Positions 17,664-25,878 of a DNA stretch of 64,000 nt are shown here, in pieces; positions within the stretch are counted from its first letter, which is position 1; every line of letters starts with the position of its first letter. The translations under genes and the position numbers were made by a program. The DNA is from JAHEEL01 sp963715255. GTDB lineage: Bacteria > Actinomycetota > Acidimicrobiia > Spongiisociales > UBA5794. The DNA lies in the NCBI GenBank assembly GCA_963715255.1, contig CAVQRN010000002.1, positions 186,001 through 250,000 of the forward strand, written 5' to 3'. The notes below the pieces were generated by a model, which saw only the letters and a program-made list of their open reading frames with translations, searched no databases and was not told where the DNA came from.

Positions 17664-18896
17664 TCAGACCGGAACGATCGTGTCGCCCTTGCCGATAACG
17701 ACGAGGCCGGACTCGGTGACCGTGAAGCGGTCTCGGTCGGCTTGTGCGTCGACACCGATCTGGCACCCGTCCGGCACTCTGACGTTCTTGTCGATGATCG
17801 CCCGCCGGACAACTGCGCCGCGCCCAACCTCGACGCCCTGGAGCAGCAGTGAATCCTCGACCAACGCGTATGAGTGGATCCGAACGTCGGAGGACAGGAT
17901 CGAACGACGAGCCGTTCCTCCCGAGACCACCACACCGGCACCCACGATCGACTCGTAGGCCGCACCCCGACGATCGTCCAGGTCGAACACGAACTTCGCC
18001 GGCGGGAGCGGGGGTCGGTGCGTCAGAATCGGCCACTCGCGGTTGTAGTACGAGAAGATTGGATCCACAGCAATCGTGTCCATGCTCGCCTGGTAGTAGG
18101 CATCGAGTGTCCCGACATCCCTCCAGTATCCGCGCTCTCGCTCGTGCTGACCGGGAACAACGTTGTCCGCGAAGTCGTAGACGTGGGCGACACCCTGGGC
18201 CACGAGCATGGGGATGATGCTCCCTCCCATGTCGTGTCTGGAGTCGTCATCTTCGGCGTCGGCAGCCACGACCTCGCGGAGGACCTTCGCGTCGAAGACG
18301 TAGTTGCCCATGGAGACATACGCCGACGCCGGATCATCGGGGATCGGCCGCGGCTGCTGCGGTTTCTCGTCAAATGAGACAATCTTCCCGTGCTCGTCGG
18401 TTGCGATCACGCCGAATTCTGAGGCCTGGTCAATCGGCACCCGGATCCCGGCAACGGTAACCCCGGCTCCCGACTCGACGTGGCGGTTCACCATTTGGCG
18501 CGGGTCCATGCGGTAGATGTGGTCTGCGCCGAAGACGATCACGTGGTCGGGTTGCTCGTCGGTGAGGATGTTGAAGTTCTGGAAGACCGCGTCGGCAGAT
18601 CCGGAGAACCAGTGCGGGCCACGCCGCATCTGTGCGGGGACGGGCGTGACGTAGTTGCCGAGCATCTCGCTCATCGACCAGCCGAGGGCAAGGTGACGGT
18701 CGAGGCTGTGGCTCTTGTACTGGGTGAGGACCGCGATCTTCCGGTAGCCCCCGTGGACGAGATTGGACAGAACGAAGTCGACGAGGCGATAGATGCCGCC
18801 GAACGGAACGGCCGGCTTGGATCGGTCCCGTGTCAGAGGCCAGAGACGTTTCCCTTCACCACCGGCGAGGACGAGTGCGATGACTTTCGGTTCCAT
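17664..18896 (-). CDS. glgC: Glucose-1-phosphate adenylyltransferase
   Basis: Makes ADP-glucose for glycogen or alpha-glucan synthesis. It is 410 residues with the nucleotidyltransferase motif LAGGEGKRLWPLTRDRSKPA at residues 10-29, the substrate-binding FGADHIYRMD, GYWRDVGTLDAYY, and a C-terminal left-handed beta-helix. No glgA or glgE lies in the window, but the TreS-maltokinase fusion at 44-47 kb could link trehalose to alpha-glucan through maltose-1-phosphate. Confidence 0.96.
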   Translation of the reverse strand: MEPKVIALVLAGGEGKRLWPLTRDRSKPAVPFGGIYRLVDFVLSNLVHGGYRKIAVLTQYKSHSLDRHLALGWSMSEMLGNYVTPVPAQMRRGPHWFSGSADAVFQNFNILTDEQPDHVIVFGADHIYRMDPRQMVNRHVESGAGVTVAGIRVPIDQASEFGVIATDEHGKIVSFDEKPQQPRPIPDDPASAYVSMGNYVFDAKVLREVVAADAEDDDSRHDMGGSIIPMLVAQGVAHVYDFADNVVPGQHERERGYWRDVGTLDAYYQASMDTIAVDPIFSYYNREWPILTHRPPLPPAKFVFDLDDRRGAAYESIVGAGVVVSGGTARRSILSSDVRIHSYALVEDSLLLQGVEVGRGAVVRRAIIDKNVRVPDGCQIGVDAQADRDRFTVTESGLVVIGKGDTIVPV

Positions 18897-18906
18897 GGGA
18901 CGAAAC

Positions 18907-19611
18907 CTAGTCGTCGTCGCCAGAGACGGAAGCCCTGGTGTGTCGAATGTGGCCGCCGTAGAGGGTGACGATGCGGGCTACGACCACAACGAGATAGATC
19001 TGCCCGATCACCGCCTCCCACACCGCAGCGGCACGTCCCGCCACCGCAACCGGGGAGAAGTCCCCGTATCCGAGCGTCGCGATCGTCACAAGACTGAAGT
19101 ATGCGAACACGGTCGTCGGCTCCGGTTCGCCGAAGAAACGGTCGGAACCGCCAAACGACGTATCGATGAACAGGAACAGATAGGTTGCTGCAAGGGCAAT
19201 GAGGAGATAGACGCTGATGGCGCCGAGAACGGTCTTGCCGGTGACCTCGCGGTGGCGCATGAGTCGCCTGAGTGCAATGATCGGTGCGGCGAAGACAAGT
19301 ATCAACCAGAGCACCCCGCCCCGGTTGATTTCGGGGTGTCGTGTCAACGCCGCGCCGATTGATGTCGCGACGGTCAGCCCGGCCGCGATCCAGGCGAATC
19401 GGAATCCGCGTCGGCCGATTCCGGCCGCGGCGACGGCGAGAAGAAGGGTCGCTGCGGTGAGGATGGTGACCGCCACGGCGAGGACCTTGGCGAGTCCGGT
19501 GTCCTGATCGAGATCAATGAGCAACAACAGACCGACCGTGACGACCGTGACGATGAACAGCAGGTCAAATCTGTCGTAGGACCTGCGCGTCGTCGGATCG
19601 GTCTCGGTCAT
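18907..19611 (-). CDS. Potassium channel family protein
   Basis: 234 residues from ATG 19611 (MTETDPTTRR). Several transmembrane helices are followed by a pore loop with the selectivity filter TIATLGYGDFSP and one more helix, which fits a voltage-gated-like two-pore-helix channel (Ion_trans_2). An upstream ATG at 19650 adds 13 residues without support. The N-terminal four helices resemble a reduced sensor without a clear Arg ladder. The C-terminus is short, with no RCK domain, so nucleotide gating is not expected. Confidence 0.85.
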   Translation of the reverse strand: MTETDPTTRRSYDRFDLLFIVTVVTVGLLLLIDLDQDTGLAKVLAVAVTILTAATLLLAVAAAGIGRRGFRFAWIAAGLTVATSIGAALTRHPEINRGGVLWLILVFAAPIIALRRLMRHREVTGKTVLGAISVYLLIALAATYLFLFIDTSFGGSDRFFGEPEPTTVFAYFSLVTIATLGYGDFSPVAVAGRAAAVWEAVIGQIYLVVVVARIVTLYGGHIRHTRASVSGDDD

Positions 19612-19650
19612 AGCCGGAGAGGGTAGACGAGCTTTGCACCAGGGCGGCAC

Positions 19651-19800
19651 TCAATCGGGGAGGTGCGGGCCGTTGGCTTCGAAGACCATTTCTCCCTCGA
19701 TGTATGTGGATTGCACCTTGTTGGAGTCGTCCGACTGGTCGCCGCCGAAGACGAAGAACCCGACGTCTTCCCGGGTTTCGTTCACGAAATGACGTGCGGC
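19651..19800 (-). pseudogene. Fragment: C-terminus of an amidohydrolase-like protein
   Basis: The minus-strand frame ending at 19651 reads ...NETREDVGFFVFGGDQSDD then SNKVQSTYIEGEMVFEANG and a stop. The VQSTYIEGEMVFEA ending resembles the last beta strands of imidazolonepropionase-type amidohydrolases. Sequence upstream of about 19800 does not continue it. Looks like a truncated remnant; family call is tentative. Confidence 0.4.
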
Positions 19801-19826
19801 CACATTCGCCAATCAGACGAACCACC

Positions 19827-20385
19827 GTGGGCAGCGACACGGCCGACGACCGTGCAGGTGCGACGGTCGCTCCGACCACAACGGCCAGCGGCGAGACCAC
19901 GACCGCTGCCACGACCACAACCACGACCGTTGCGTTGCAGGGACATGGCCTTTTGGAGGTGACTACCACGGTCGTCTCGCATGAAACCACATGGGACATT
20001 TCGGTGTGGGGGCACCCGACGCTGAGGGTTCGTGGTCGATCGTGAGCGCCCTCCACGGCTTGGGTGGCAAGGGCCAAGACCTCGCTGTCACGGCCACCGA
20101 ACTTGCGAGCCACGGCAACGTGATGTTCGCACCAGATTGGGGATCGGAGCAGACCGCCGAATGCAGCTACCGATACAGCGTGAGCATCGTAGAGGCCTAC
20201 AGAGGCGATCCCCCGACCAGCCAATCACAGCCATCGGCCACTCGGCCGGAGCCTCAGCCATTCTCGAACGACGCAGCCGTAGTCCCGAGCGCATCCGACC
20301 CGCCCGTATCGAAGCCTATGAGTGCGCAGCGGTCGCCCTGTTCCATGATCCGCTGAGCACGCTCAGCCGGTCAGTTGTGACGTGA
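19827..20385 (+). pseudogene. Decayed secreted alpha/beta hydrolase
   Basis: Three consecutive plus-strand frames make one incomplete hydrolase. 19827-20012 gives a Thr-rich linker and a WDISVW strand. About 20012-20213 gives SWSIVSALHGLGGKGQDL and VMFAPDWGS. About 20214-20385 gives PITAIGHSAGAS, the nucleophile elbow. The breaks fall on a five-G run (20011-20015) and a five-C run (about 20211-20215); one extra base in each would restore the frame. The signal peptide and the catalytic Asp/His region are missing, so the gene is a remnant even if the two indels are errors. Confidence 0.6.
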
Positions 20386-20559
20386 TGACCAATACGCCAA
20401 GAGCCAGAGAATGCCCATCGCTCCGAAGGCCACGGCAGACCATGCCCGCTCAGCTGTCGCTTCGACTCCCACAGCGCGCACCACGAAGATGAGGCATGCC
20501 GCAATGCTCAACACACCGAGCACCAAGAAGCCGGTGCGCGGAAACTTGCGAGTCGTCAT
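20371..20559 (-). CDS. Small two-helix membrane protein
   Basis: 62 residues from ATG 20559, preceded by AGGAGG nine bases upstream. Two hydrophobic segments (LVLGVLSIAACLIFVV and AVAFGAMGILWLLAYW) are joined by a short charged loop. No family recognised. An upstream start at 20589 would add ten basic residues. It abuts the decayed hydrolase on the other strand. Confidence 0.55.
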   Translation of the reverse strand: MTTRKFPRTGFLVLGVLSIAACLIFVVRAVGVEATAERAWSAVAFGAMGILWLLAYWSSRHN

Positions 20560-20966
20560 GCGGTAGAACCTCCTGTGTCGAATCCTCATCGTCGCGGCGG
20601 GGGTCGACGCGAAGCTCAGAGGCGAAGGTCACAGCGCGGGTCCGTCACATGCGCACGGAACGCCTCAACGAACGACGCACCGCCCATATCGGCACCCATG
20701 CACCTCTTGGCCGGCCGTTCACCGTGTCGACCGTGCGCCTGCAGTGCGAGGGCCAGGGAGGTGTCGGGACTGTTCCAGGTCACCGATTGATCGCAACGAC
20801 ATGAGCAGGTCAGTCAGCGCCAGGTTTGCACTTCGCACCTCTCCATCGTCGAGTCGAGTATTCGACCGAGGCCGTGGCGTGCATCAATCCACATCACGGC
20901 AAGACTCGGCCACTTCCGAACCAGACCCTGGAGAGTCCTTGATTGTCGGGAGTACAGTCGAGCGAC
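20560..20966. other. Gene-poor stretch; possible 55-residue ORF remnant
   Basis: No gene can be supported with confidence. On the minus strand, 20783-20616 (GTG start) gives a 55-residue frame with codon use like the neighbours (LALALQAHG ... FVEAFRAHVTDPRC). It has no ribosome site and no recognised homology; it may be the tail of a lost gene. The promoter for the downstream kinase-like gene should lie near 20900-20966. Confidence 0.3.
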
Positions 20967-21845
20967 ATGGCAGCAATCGGCGACGACGCGATCCTCCGAG
21001 ATGTCGCCGCCCGCGTACCCGAGCTCGCCCAAGCGACGGACCTGAGCATGACCCCTCTGGTCGGTGGCCTCTCCAACAGGAACTACCTCGTCAATGCTGC
21101 CGGTGCCCAGTTCGTGATTAGAGTCGCTGGAGCCAACGGCCCGCTGCTCGGAGTTGACCGGATCAGGGAGAAGCAGATAGTCGGCATCGTTGAAGCTGCA
21201 GGGATCGCGCCGCACGTCGCAGCGTTCATCCTGCCCGATGGTCATGCCGCAACGCGGTTCGTCGCAGAAGCCCATGCTCTCAGCATCGCCGAGTTCACAT
21301 CGCCCGCAATGGTGCCGCGCCTCGCTGCGAAGCTGCGCGAGGTGCACAACCTCGGACGTGTGGGCGGCGTATTCGATCCGTACGCCGACATCACCCGCTG
21401 GATGAACCTGCTCACGTCGAGGGGCACACGGTTGCCTTCCCGCCTCAAGCCGCTGCTCGAACTCGTTGCCACATCAAGGACGATCCGACCCCGACCATCC
21501 GAACGCGATATGGTGCTCTGCCACAACGATCCCTATCACCTCAACTTCCTCGGCAACGGATCGCTGTGGCTCATCGACTGGGAATATGCAGGGATGAACG
21601 ATCCGATGTACGACCTCGCGGGTATCGGATACACACTCGACGACGACGGCCGCGATCTCCTGCTCGAGGCGTACTTCGGATCGGCCACGACAGAGACTCG
21701 GCGTGACCTCGATGCGCTCATCCCAGTTTCTCTGTGTTGGAACGTGGTCTGGTCGCTCATCCAGATCGACGGCGGCATCGAGGGGTTCGACTACTTCAAC
21801 TACTCCGAAGAACTCCTCGATTGGATCCCAACGCTTCGCAACTGA
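20967..21845 (+). CDS. Choline/ethanolamine kinase-like phosphotransferase (LicA type)
   Basis: 292 residues from ATG 20967. It has the aminoglycoside/choline kinase fold: LVGGLSNRNYLV glycine-rich loop, catalytic LCHNDPYHLNFL (Asp and Asn) and metal-binding LIDWEYAGMNDPMYDLA. The pattern is closest to bacterial LicA-type choline kinases, which phosphorylate choline for surface decoration or import. No choline transporter or cytidylyltransferase is adjacent. A GTG/ATG eight codons upstream is possible. Confidence 0.85.
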   Translation: MAAIGDDAILRDVAARVPELAQATDLSMTPLVGGLSNRNYLVNAAGAQFVIRVAGANGPLLGVDRIREKQIVGIVEAAGIAPHVAAFILPDGHAATRFVAEAHALSIAEFTSPAMVPRLAAKLREVHNLGRVGGVFDPYADITRWMNLLTSRGTRLPSRLKPLLELVATSRTIRPRPSERDMVLCHNDPYHLNFLGNGSLWLIDWEYAGMNDPMYDLAGIGYTLDDDGRDLLLEAYFGSATTETRRDLDALIPVSLCWNVVWSLIQIDGGIEGFDYFNYSEELLDWIPTLRN

Positions 21846-21875
21846 GCCTGTGCAGCGAGACGCGAGTACGCCACA

Positions 21876-21907
21876 CCCAGCCCCAGCCCCAGCCCCAGCC
21901 CCAGCCA
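21876..21907. repeat. Short CCCCAG hexamer tandem repeat
   Basis: Five consecutive CCCCAG units directly downstream of the choline-kinase-like stop. Low-complexity; no hairpin partner seen. Confidence 0.8.
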
Positions 21908-22019
21908 CCCCGCCCATATCGAATGCGATTTCAGGTGGTCATCACAACTCGGCGAGTTTGTCTGATGGGTCATCCATTCGAGGGCTTTTCGAGGCTGAGT
22001 GTTGAGCGAGCAGGCGGTC

Positions 22020-22165
22020 TGGCGTTTCCTCATGATGAGGTCGCCTTCCCAACAGCTCGGGGCAGCACGATCGTCAACCTCATCGGGCCGTTCCGAGATC
22101 ATGACCATGTCCCGGATCTGGCCCCTCGTCGACGCCGGTCGGCCCCGCGGGCGTCTCACCGCAAG
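22020..22165 (-). mobile_element. IS30-family transposase remnant
   Basis: The minus-strand frame from about 22159 reads RGQIRDMVMISERPDEVDD followed by CWEGDLI. This is the conserved start of the IS30 DDE catalytic domain (ISERP..V.DRA.PG.WEGDLI), including the first catalytic Asp. It then diverges into unrelated sequence, so both the N-terminal helix-turn-helix and the rest of the catalytic core are gone. No inverted repeats were found. It sits 13 bp from tRNA-Ala, a common landing zone for mobile DNA. Confidence 0.8.
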
Positions 22166-22177
22166 GCTCCCGGCTTG

Positions 22178-22251
22178 TGGAGGTGAGGGGATTTGAACCC
22201 CTGGCCCCTACGTTGCGAACGTAGTGCTCTGCCGGACTGAGCTACACCCCC
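22178..22251 (-). tRNA. tRNA-Ala (anticodon CGC)
   Basis: Cloverleaf on the minus strand: acceptor GGGGGTG with CACCTCC, D-arm TAGCTCAGTCCGGCAGAGCA, anticodon loop TTCGCAA (CGC, reading GCG) and T-arm GGGGTTCAAATCCCC. Discriminator A; CCA is not encoded. It is downstream of the molybdenum-cofactor operon on the same strand. Confidence 0.95.
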
Positions 22252-22298
22252 GGAAGGGTTGGGAGTGTATCAGGCGAGGATGCGCAGCGGCAGCCGGA

Positions 22299-22517
22299 TC
22301 AGGACCACTCGATGTCGAATCCGACGCGGTCCGGGTGGGAGTGACCGTTGACGCAGGCCACTCGTTCTTCCACCGACTCCTCGATCGGATCGGACTCCAC
22401 AACAAAGACCGGCTTCCCATCGCCGGATCGGGATCCCACGACTCGGCGGACTACCTCGGTCGTCCAGATGAGTCGGACATCGACGGACGAGCACACGGGG
22501 CAAGCCGTTACGGACAT
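22299..22517 (-). CDS. Small CxxC protein of unknown function
   Basis: 72 residues from ATG 22517 (MSVTACPVCSS); an in-frame ATG at 22562 would overlap the translin gene. There is one CxxC near the N-terminus and a single Cys with nearby His residues (VACVNGHSH) near the C-terminus, compatible with a small zinc ribbon. It follows the translin-family gene by 4 bp on the same strand and is probably the last gene of that operon. Family not recognised. Confidence 0.5.
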   Translation of the reverse strand: MSVTACPVCSSVDVRLIWTTEVVRRVVGSRSGDGKPVFVVESDPIEESVEERVACVNGHSHPDRVGFDIEWS

Positions 22518-22521
22518 TGGT

Positions 22522-23148
22522 TCAGCTCCGCCGGAGATCAGCGCGCAGTCGTTCCTGGACAACGGCCGTCGTCAGATCCGAACGGCTCCGTTCGATGAGG
22601 GACCGCGCCACGTCCGTCGTGCGGCGCAACCCGGCCGTCATGCCATCGGGATAGTCGAGCGATGTCAAGAGGTCGAGAACCGCGTCCATGGAAACGAACG
22701 TGGCCTCGGCGTCGGCGACCCTGCCGGCTCTGAGATAGTCCAGCATGCGGCGTCGTTGCTCCCCGACGGCTTCCCCAAGGCCCTTCAGATAGGGCACGGA
22801 GTGGACGCCGACGTCGGCCGGGAGCGGCAGCGGTTCCCCCGCCAGGAGCGCAGCTGTGAGGACGCCTTCGGCGTACTCCTTCACTGCGTCATAGAAGAAT
22901 CCGGCGTGATAGATGTCCTGATGATGCGAGAGCGGGGCCTCAGCCTCAGTGATCAGAGAGCGAGCCTCAGCGAGGAGCTCATCCGCTCGTTCGGTCTCGC
23001 CACGATGGAGGGCACGGATGGCATTCGCCGACGTGCGGATGATGATCCGGCAGTTCTTCAAAGCCAGCTCACGCGCAGCGTTCTTCTGATCGAGATCCGA
23101 GCGAACAGCTGCTTCGATAGCAGAGAGGTCGGGAGGCCCGCTGTTCAC
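22522..23148 (-). CDS. Translin family protein
   Basis: 208 residues, all alpha. The stretch KNCRIIIRTSANAIRALHRG, the segment AEAPLSHHQDIYHAGFFYDA and the segment VGVHSVPYLKGLGEAVGEQR match the translin/TRAX superfamily, which in eukaryotes and archaea forms octameric rings that bind or cleave nucleic acid. Prokaryotic members are seldom studied. The start is GTG 23148, 4 bp after the GlpR-like stop, so the genes are probably co-translated. The acidic catalytic residues of TRAX cannot be placed with certainty here. Confidence 0.75.
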   Translation of the reverse strand: MNSGPPDLSAIEAAVRSDLDQKNAARELALKNCRIIIRTSANAIRALHRGETERADELLAEARSLITEAEAPLSHHQDIYHAGFFYDAVKEYAEGVLTAALLAGEPLPLPADVGVHSVPYLKGLGEAVGEQRRRMLDYLRAGRVADAEATFVSMDAVLDLLTSLDYPDGMTAGLRRTTDVARSLIERSRSDLTTAVVQERLRADLRRS

Positions 23149-23152
23149 AGCG

Positions 23153-23617
23153 TCAGCCTGCGATGACGCGAACCGTGGGCGGCGCCGTATCAAGTTCGAG
23201 ATCTGCGGCAGTCGCGGGACCCATGGAAATCGTCGTGGGAATCTGCACGACCGGTGCTCGGCGCACCGTCGTAGTCTGCTTCGCGGCAAGGGTCAGGGCC
23301 ACAAATCCCCCAACCGCCAGGTCGACGATGATGGTGATGCCGAGCCACGCGACGCTCGTCCGCAGAACCGCGATGACGAGTGTGATGAGGGCCGTAACGA
23401 GCAGGGCGATGAAGATCCGCTGCCGCCGCATCTGTGCGTGGTGCTGGGCGTAGACGGGGCTTCCGACCTGTGCGACGGTGACGGCGGCCAGTCTCTCTTT
23501 CGAGCGCGCGAACGCACGGGTCGTCGCCCGCGGATTCTCCCGTCGATGATCGAAGAACGAGGGCAGCAGAAACGCTGCCCACGCCCCCGCGATGAGGATG
23601 AAAAAGATGATGCCCAT
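23153..23617 (-). CDS. GlpR/SepX-like membrane protein
   Basis: 154 residues from ATG 23617. An N-terminal helix (IIFFILIAGAWAAFLLPSFF) is followed by a basic segment (DHRRENPRATTRAFARSKE), then two closely spaced helices and a C-terminal tail. This layout, and the position beside a moeA-like gene, matches the actinobacterial membrane protein called GlpR in Corynebacterium (receptor for the gephyrin-like protein Glp) and SepX in Streptomyces, both involved in cell division or polar growth. The functional link is inference from layout and neighbours. Confidence 0.55.
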   Translation of the reverse strand: MGIIFFILIAGAWAAFLLPSFFDHRRENPRATTRAFARSKERLAAVTVAQVGSPVYAQHHAQMRRQRIFIALLVTALITLVIAVLRTSVAWLGITIIVDLAVGGFVALTLAAKQTTTVRRAPVVQIPTTISMGPATAADLELDTAPPTVRVIAG

Positions 23618-23689
23618 CAGTTGTACTCCGCCGCTTGATCGAGCGTAGGCTCGCATCGCGCGACTTCGAATGATTTGCCCACTACTGAA

Positions 23690-24178
23690 CTAGGCATTGT
23701 GGTCCGATGATTCGTTTACTAGCAAGTCCAATCCGTGTATCAATGCCGGAAGGATCACCGTGAGGGACTCTTCGACACCCTTCACGGAACCCGGGAGATT
23801 GACAATCAGCGTTCGATCGATGGTTCCGGCAACACCGCGCGAGAGCATTCCGTGGGGGTTCTTGCCGAACGTTGCCGCTCGCATCGCCTCCGCAAGCCCC
23901 GGTGCTTCACGCTCAAGAACCGCCTTCGTGCCTTCCGGTGTGAGATCACGCTGGGTGAGCCCGGTGCCACCCGTCGTAACGATGAGATCGACGTCGCCCG
24001 CGAGTTCGGAGAGGGTCCCCGCGACCGACTCCACACCATCCGGAATCACCCTGCACTCGACAACTCGGATCCCGACGGACTCGAGCAATGCCGCCGCGGT
24101 TGGTCCCGACCGATCTTCGGTCGTGCCGGCAGACACTCGATCCGACACGGTGACCACCGAAGCGGTGCGGCTACTCAC
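23690..24178 (-). CDS. moaB: MogA/MoaB-type molybdopterin adenylyltransferase
   Basis: 162 residues. Activates molybdopterin by adenylylation before metal insertion. The substrate-binding motif TTGGTGLTQRDLTPE and LPGSVKGVEE are intact. It overlaps moaC by 8 bp. MoaB and MogA are hard to separate by sequence; the short form without C-terminal extension suggests MoaB/Mog. Confidence 0.9.
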   Translation of the reverse strand: MSSRTASVVTVSDRVSAGTTEDRSGPTAAALLESVGIRVVECRVIPDGVESVAGTLSELAGDVDLIVTTGGTGLTQRDLTPEGTKAVLEREAPGLAEAMRAATFGKNPHGMLSRGVAGTIDRTLIVNLPGSVKGVEESLTVILPALIHGLDLLVNESSDHNA

Positions 24179-24644
24179 GACGCCACACTCCGGACCGGCC
24201 CCCGGACTTCTCGAGAAGACGGATACTGTGGATCACAGCTCCCCGATCGATGCCCTTGATCATGTCGTAGAGCGCCACAGCGCCGATGGCTGCCCCGGTC
24301 ATCGCCTCCATCTCCACTCCGGTCTTCGCGGTCACGGTCGCGGTGACGGTGATCGTCGCTCCGACTGCAACGGGTTCCACTTCGACGGTTAAGGATTCGA
24401 CGAAGATGGGATGGCAGAGGGGCACCAGTGAGGATGTCTCCTTCGCTCCCTGGATCGCGGCAATCCGCACGGTCGCGACGGCGTCGCCTTTTGGCAGGTC
24501 CCCGGTGAACAATCGATCACGGGTTGATTCGTCCATGCGGACCGTCGCTTCGGCGACGGCCCGTCGCGTGGTTACCGCCTTTTCCCCCACGTCGACCATA
24601 TGCACGTTCCCTGCGTCGTCGAGGTGAGCCAGTTCATCAGTCAC
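24171..24644 (-). CDS. moaC: Cyclic pyranopterin monophosphate synthase
   Basis: 157 residues. Converts the MoaA product into cyclic pyranopterin monophosphate, the second step of molybdenum cofactor synthesis. Active-site segments are present: MVDVGEK near the N-terminus, KGDAVATVRIAAIQGAK, PLCHPI, KTGVEMEAMTGA and DMIKGIDRG. It overlaps moeA and moaB by 8 bp each, indicating tight co-translation. moaA, moaD and moaE are not in the window. Confidence 0.95.
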   Translation of the reverse strand: MTDELAHLDDAGNVHMVDVGEKAVTTRRAVAEATVRMDESTRDRLFTGDLPKGDAVATVRIAAIQGAKETSSLVPLCHPIFVESLTVEVEPVAVGATITVTATVTAKTGVEMEAMTGAAIGAVALYDMIKGIDRGAVIHSIRLLEKSGGRSGVWRRE

Positions 24645-25878
24645 CGAGCGCCTCCTTCCGGCTTCTGGCCTCCGGCCAGTGGATCATCTCGAGTTCCACG
24701 GTACCGCCGGGCTCGACTCGACCGATCCCAACCGGGACGACGGCAAGGGCATCGGCGAAGGCAAGCGCGGACAGTACGTTCGATGATTGCCCACCTGACG
24801 TTCGTGCATGCCATCGGCCATCACCGTCGCGTTCGATGGCGACCCGAAGGAACACCGTCTTGCTGGGATCGGTATCGACACCGTCATCGAGAATCCCCTC
24901 GACGCGATCGTGGAAGAGTCGGTCGGCTCCCATCATGGCAAGGAGCGCAGGGCGCATGAACTGTTCGAATGACACGAACACCGAGACCGGGTTCCCCGGC
25001 AGACCAAAGAACGGGACGCCGCCGACCGTCCCGAATGCGAACGGCTTCCCCGGCTGCATGGCGATCTTCCAGAATCCGACACTGCCTCGATCCCGCAGCG
25101 TGAGTTTGACAATGTCGTAGGCACCCATCGACACGCCACCGCTCGTCACGATCGCGTCCGCGCCCTCGACGGCCTCTTCGAGGACCCTCTCGAATGCGCT
25201 TGCATCGTCATTGACAATGCCAAAGTCCCTGACTTCGACCCCGAGGTCGGTCAGCATTGCCATGATGAGCGTCCCGTTCGAGTCGCGAACGGCTCCCCGC
25301 CCGAGGGTCGGGGTCGATGGTGGAACGACTTCGTCACCGGTCGACATCATCGCAACGACCGGTCTTCGGCGAACGAGTGGATGCATCCCCATTGATGCCA
25401 TGACCGATGCATGCGCAGCCCGCAGCCGAAGTCCGGCGTCGAACACCCTGGTACCGGCTCGCACATTCCCGCTCGCGGGTCTGATGTGGTCACCGACCGA
25501 CGCCGCTTCAAATATCCGAACAGAATCTGCTTGATTCTCCTCCGTCACCTCGACAGGGACGACTGCATCGGCACCGGTCGGGATCGGGGCCCCGGTCATG
25601 ATCCTTGTGGCCATGCCTCTGGTGAGCGCGACCGATGGCACGGCTCCCGCAGCCACGTCATCCACGACCGAGAGATCCGCAGGTGGGCTCACCGTGTCCT
25701 CCGCGATCACCGCGAAGCCATCCATGGCGGCGTTCTCGAAACCGGGGAGATCATCCGGCGCGTCGACATTCCGAGAAAGGACCGCGCCGACCGCGTCTGC
25801 GAAGTCCACCTCGATCTCTTCAAGAAGCGGCACGCTCTCGAGCACCTCGGCCTGCATCTCTGCGAGGGGGCGCATCAT
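24637..25878 (-). CDS. moeA: Molybdopterin molybdotransferase MoeA / gephyrin-like protein
   Basis: 413 residues from ATG 25878, which overlaps the plsY stop as ATGA. Inserts molybdate into adenylylated molybdopterin. Domains in order: MoeA N-terminal domain with PGFENAAMDGFAV, the MIMTGAPIPTGADAVVPVE region, the MoCF-binding fold with MMSTGDEV, VTSGGVSMGAYD and FGLPGNPVSV, then domain IV. In Actinobacteria a MoeA paralogue (Glp) also acts in cell division with the membrane protein GlpR. A GlpR-like gene lies two genes downstream here, so this copy could be Glp instead of, or as well as, a cofactor enzyme. Confidence 0.93.
   Translation of the reverse strand: MMRPLAEMQAEVLESVPLLEEIEVDFADAVGAVLSRNVDAPDDLPGFENAAMDGFAVIAEDTVSPPADLSVVDDVAAGAVPSVALTRGMATRIMTGAPIPTGADAVVPVEVTEENQADSVRIFEAASVGDHIRPASGNVRAGTRVFDAGLRLRAAHASVMASMGMHPLVRRRPVVAMMSTGDEVVPPSTPTLGRGAVRDSNGTLIMAMLTDLGVEVRDFGIVNDDASAFERVLEEAVEGADAIVTSGGVSMGAYDIVKLTLRDRGSVGFWKIAMQPGKPFAFGTVGGVPFFGLPGNPVSVFVSFEQFMRPALLAMMGADRLFHDRVEGILDDGVDTDPSKTVFLRVAIERDGDGRWHARTSGGQSSNVLSALAFADALAVVPVGIGRVEPGGTVELEMIHWPEARSRKEALGD

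Noticed and set aside
23690..25878. Complete molybdenum-cofactor cluster
   Set aside because: Only moaC, moaB and moeA are present; moaA, moaD, moaE and transport genes are missing.
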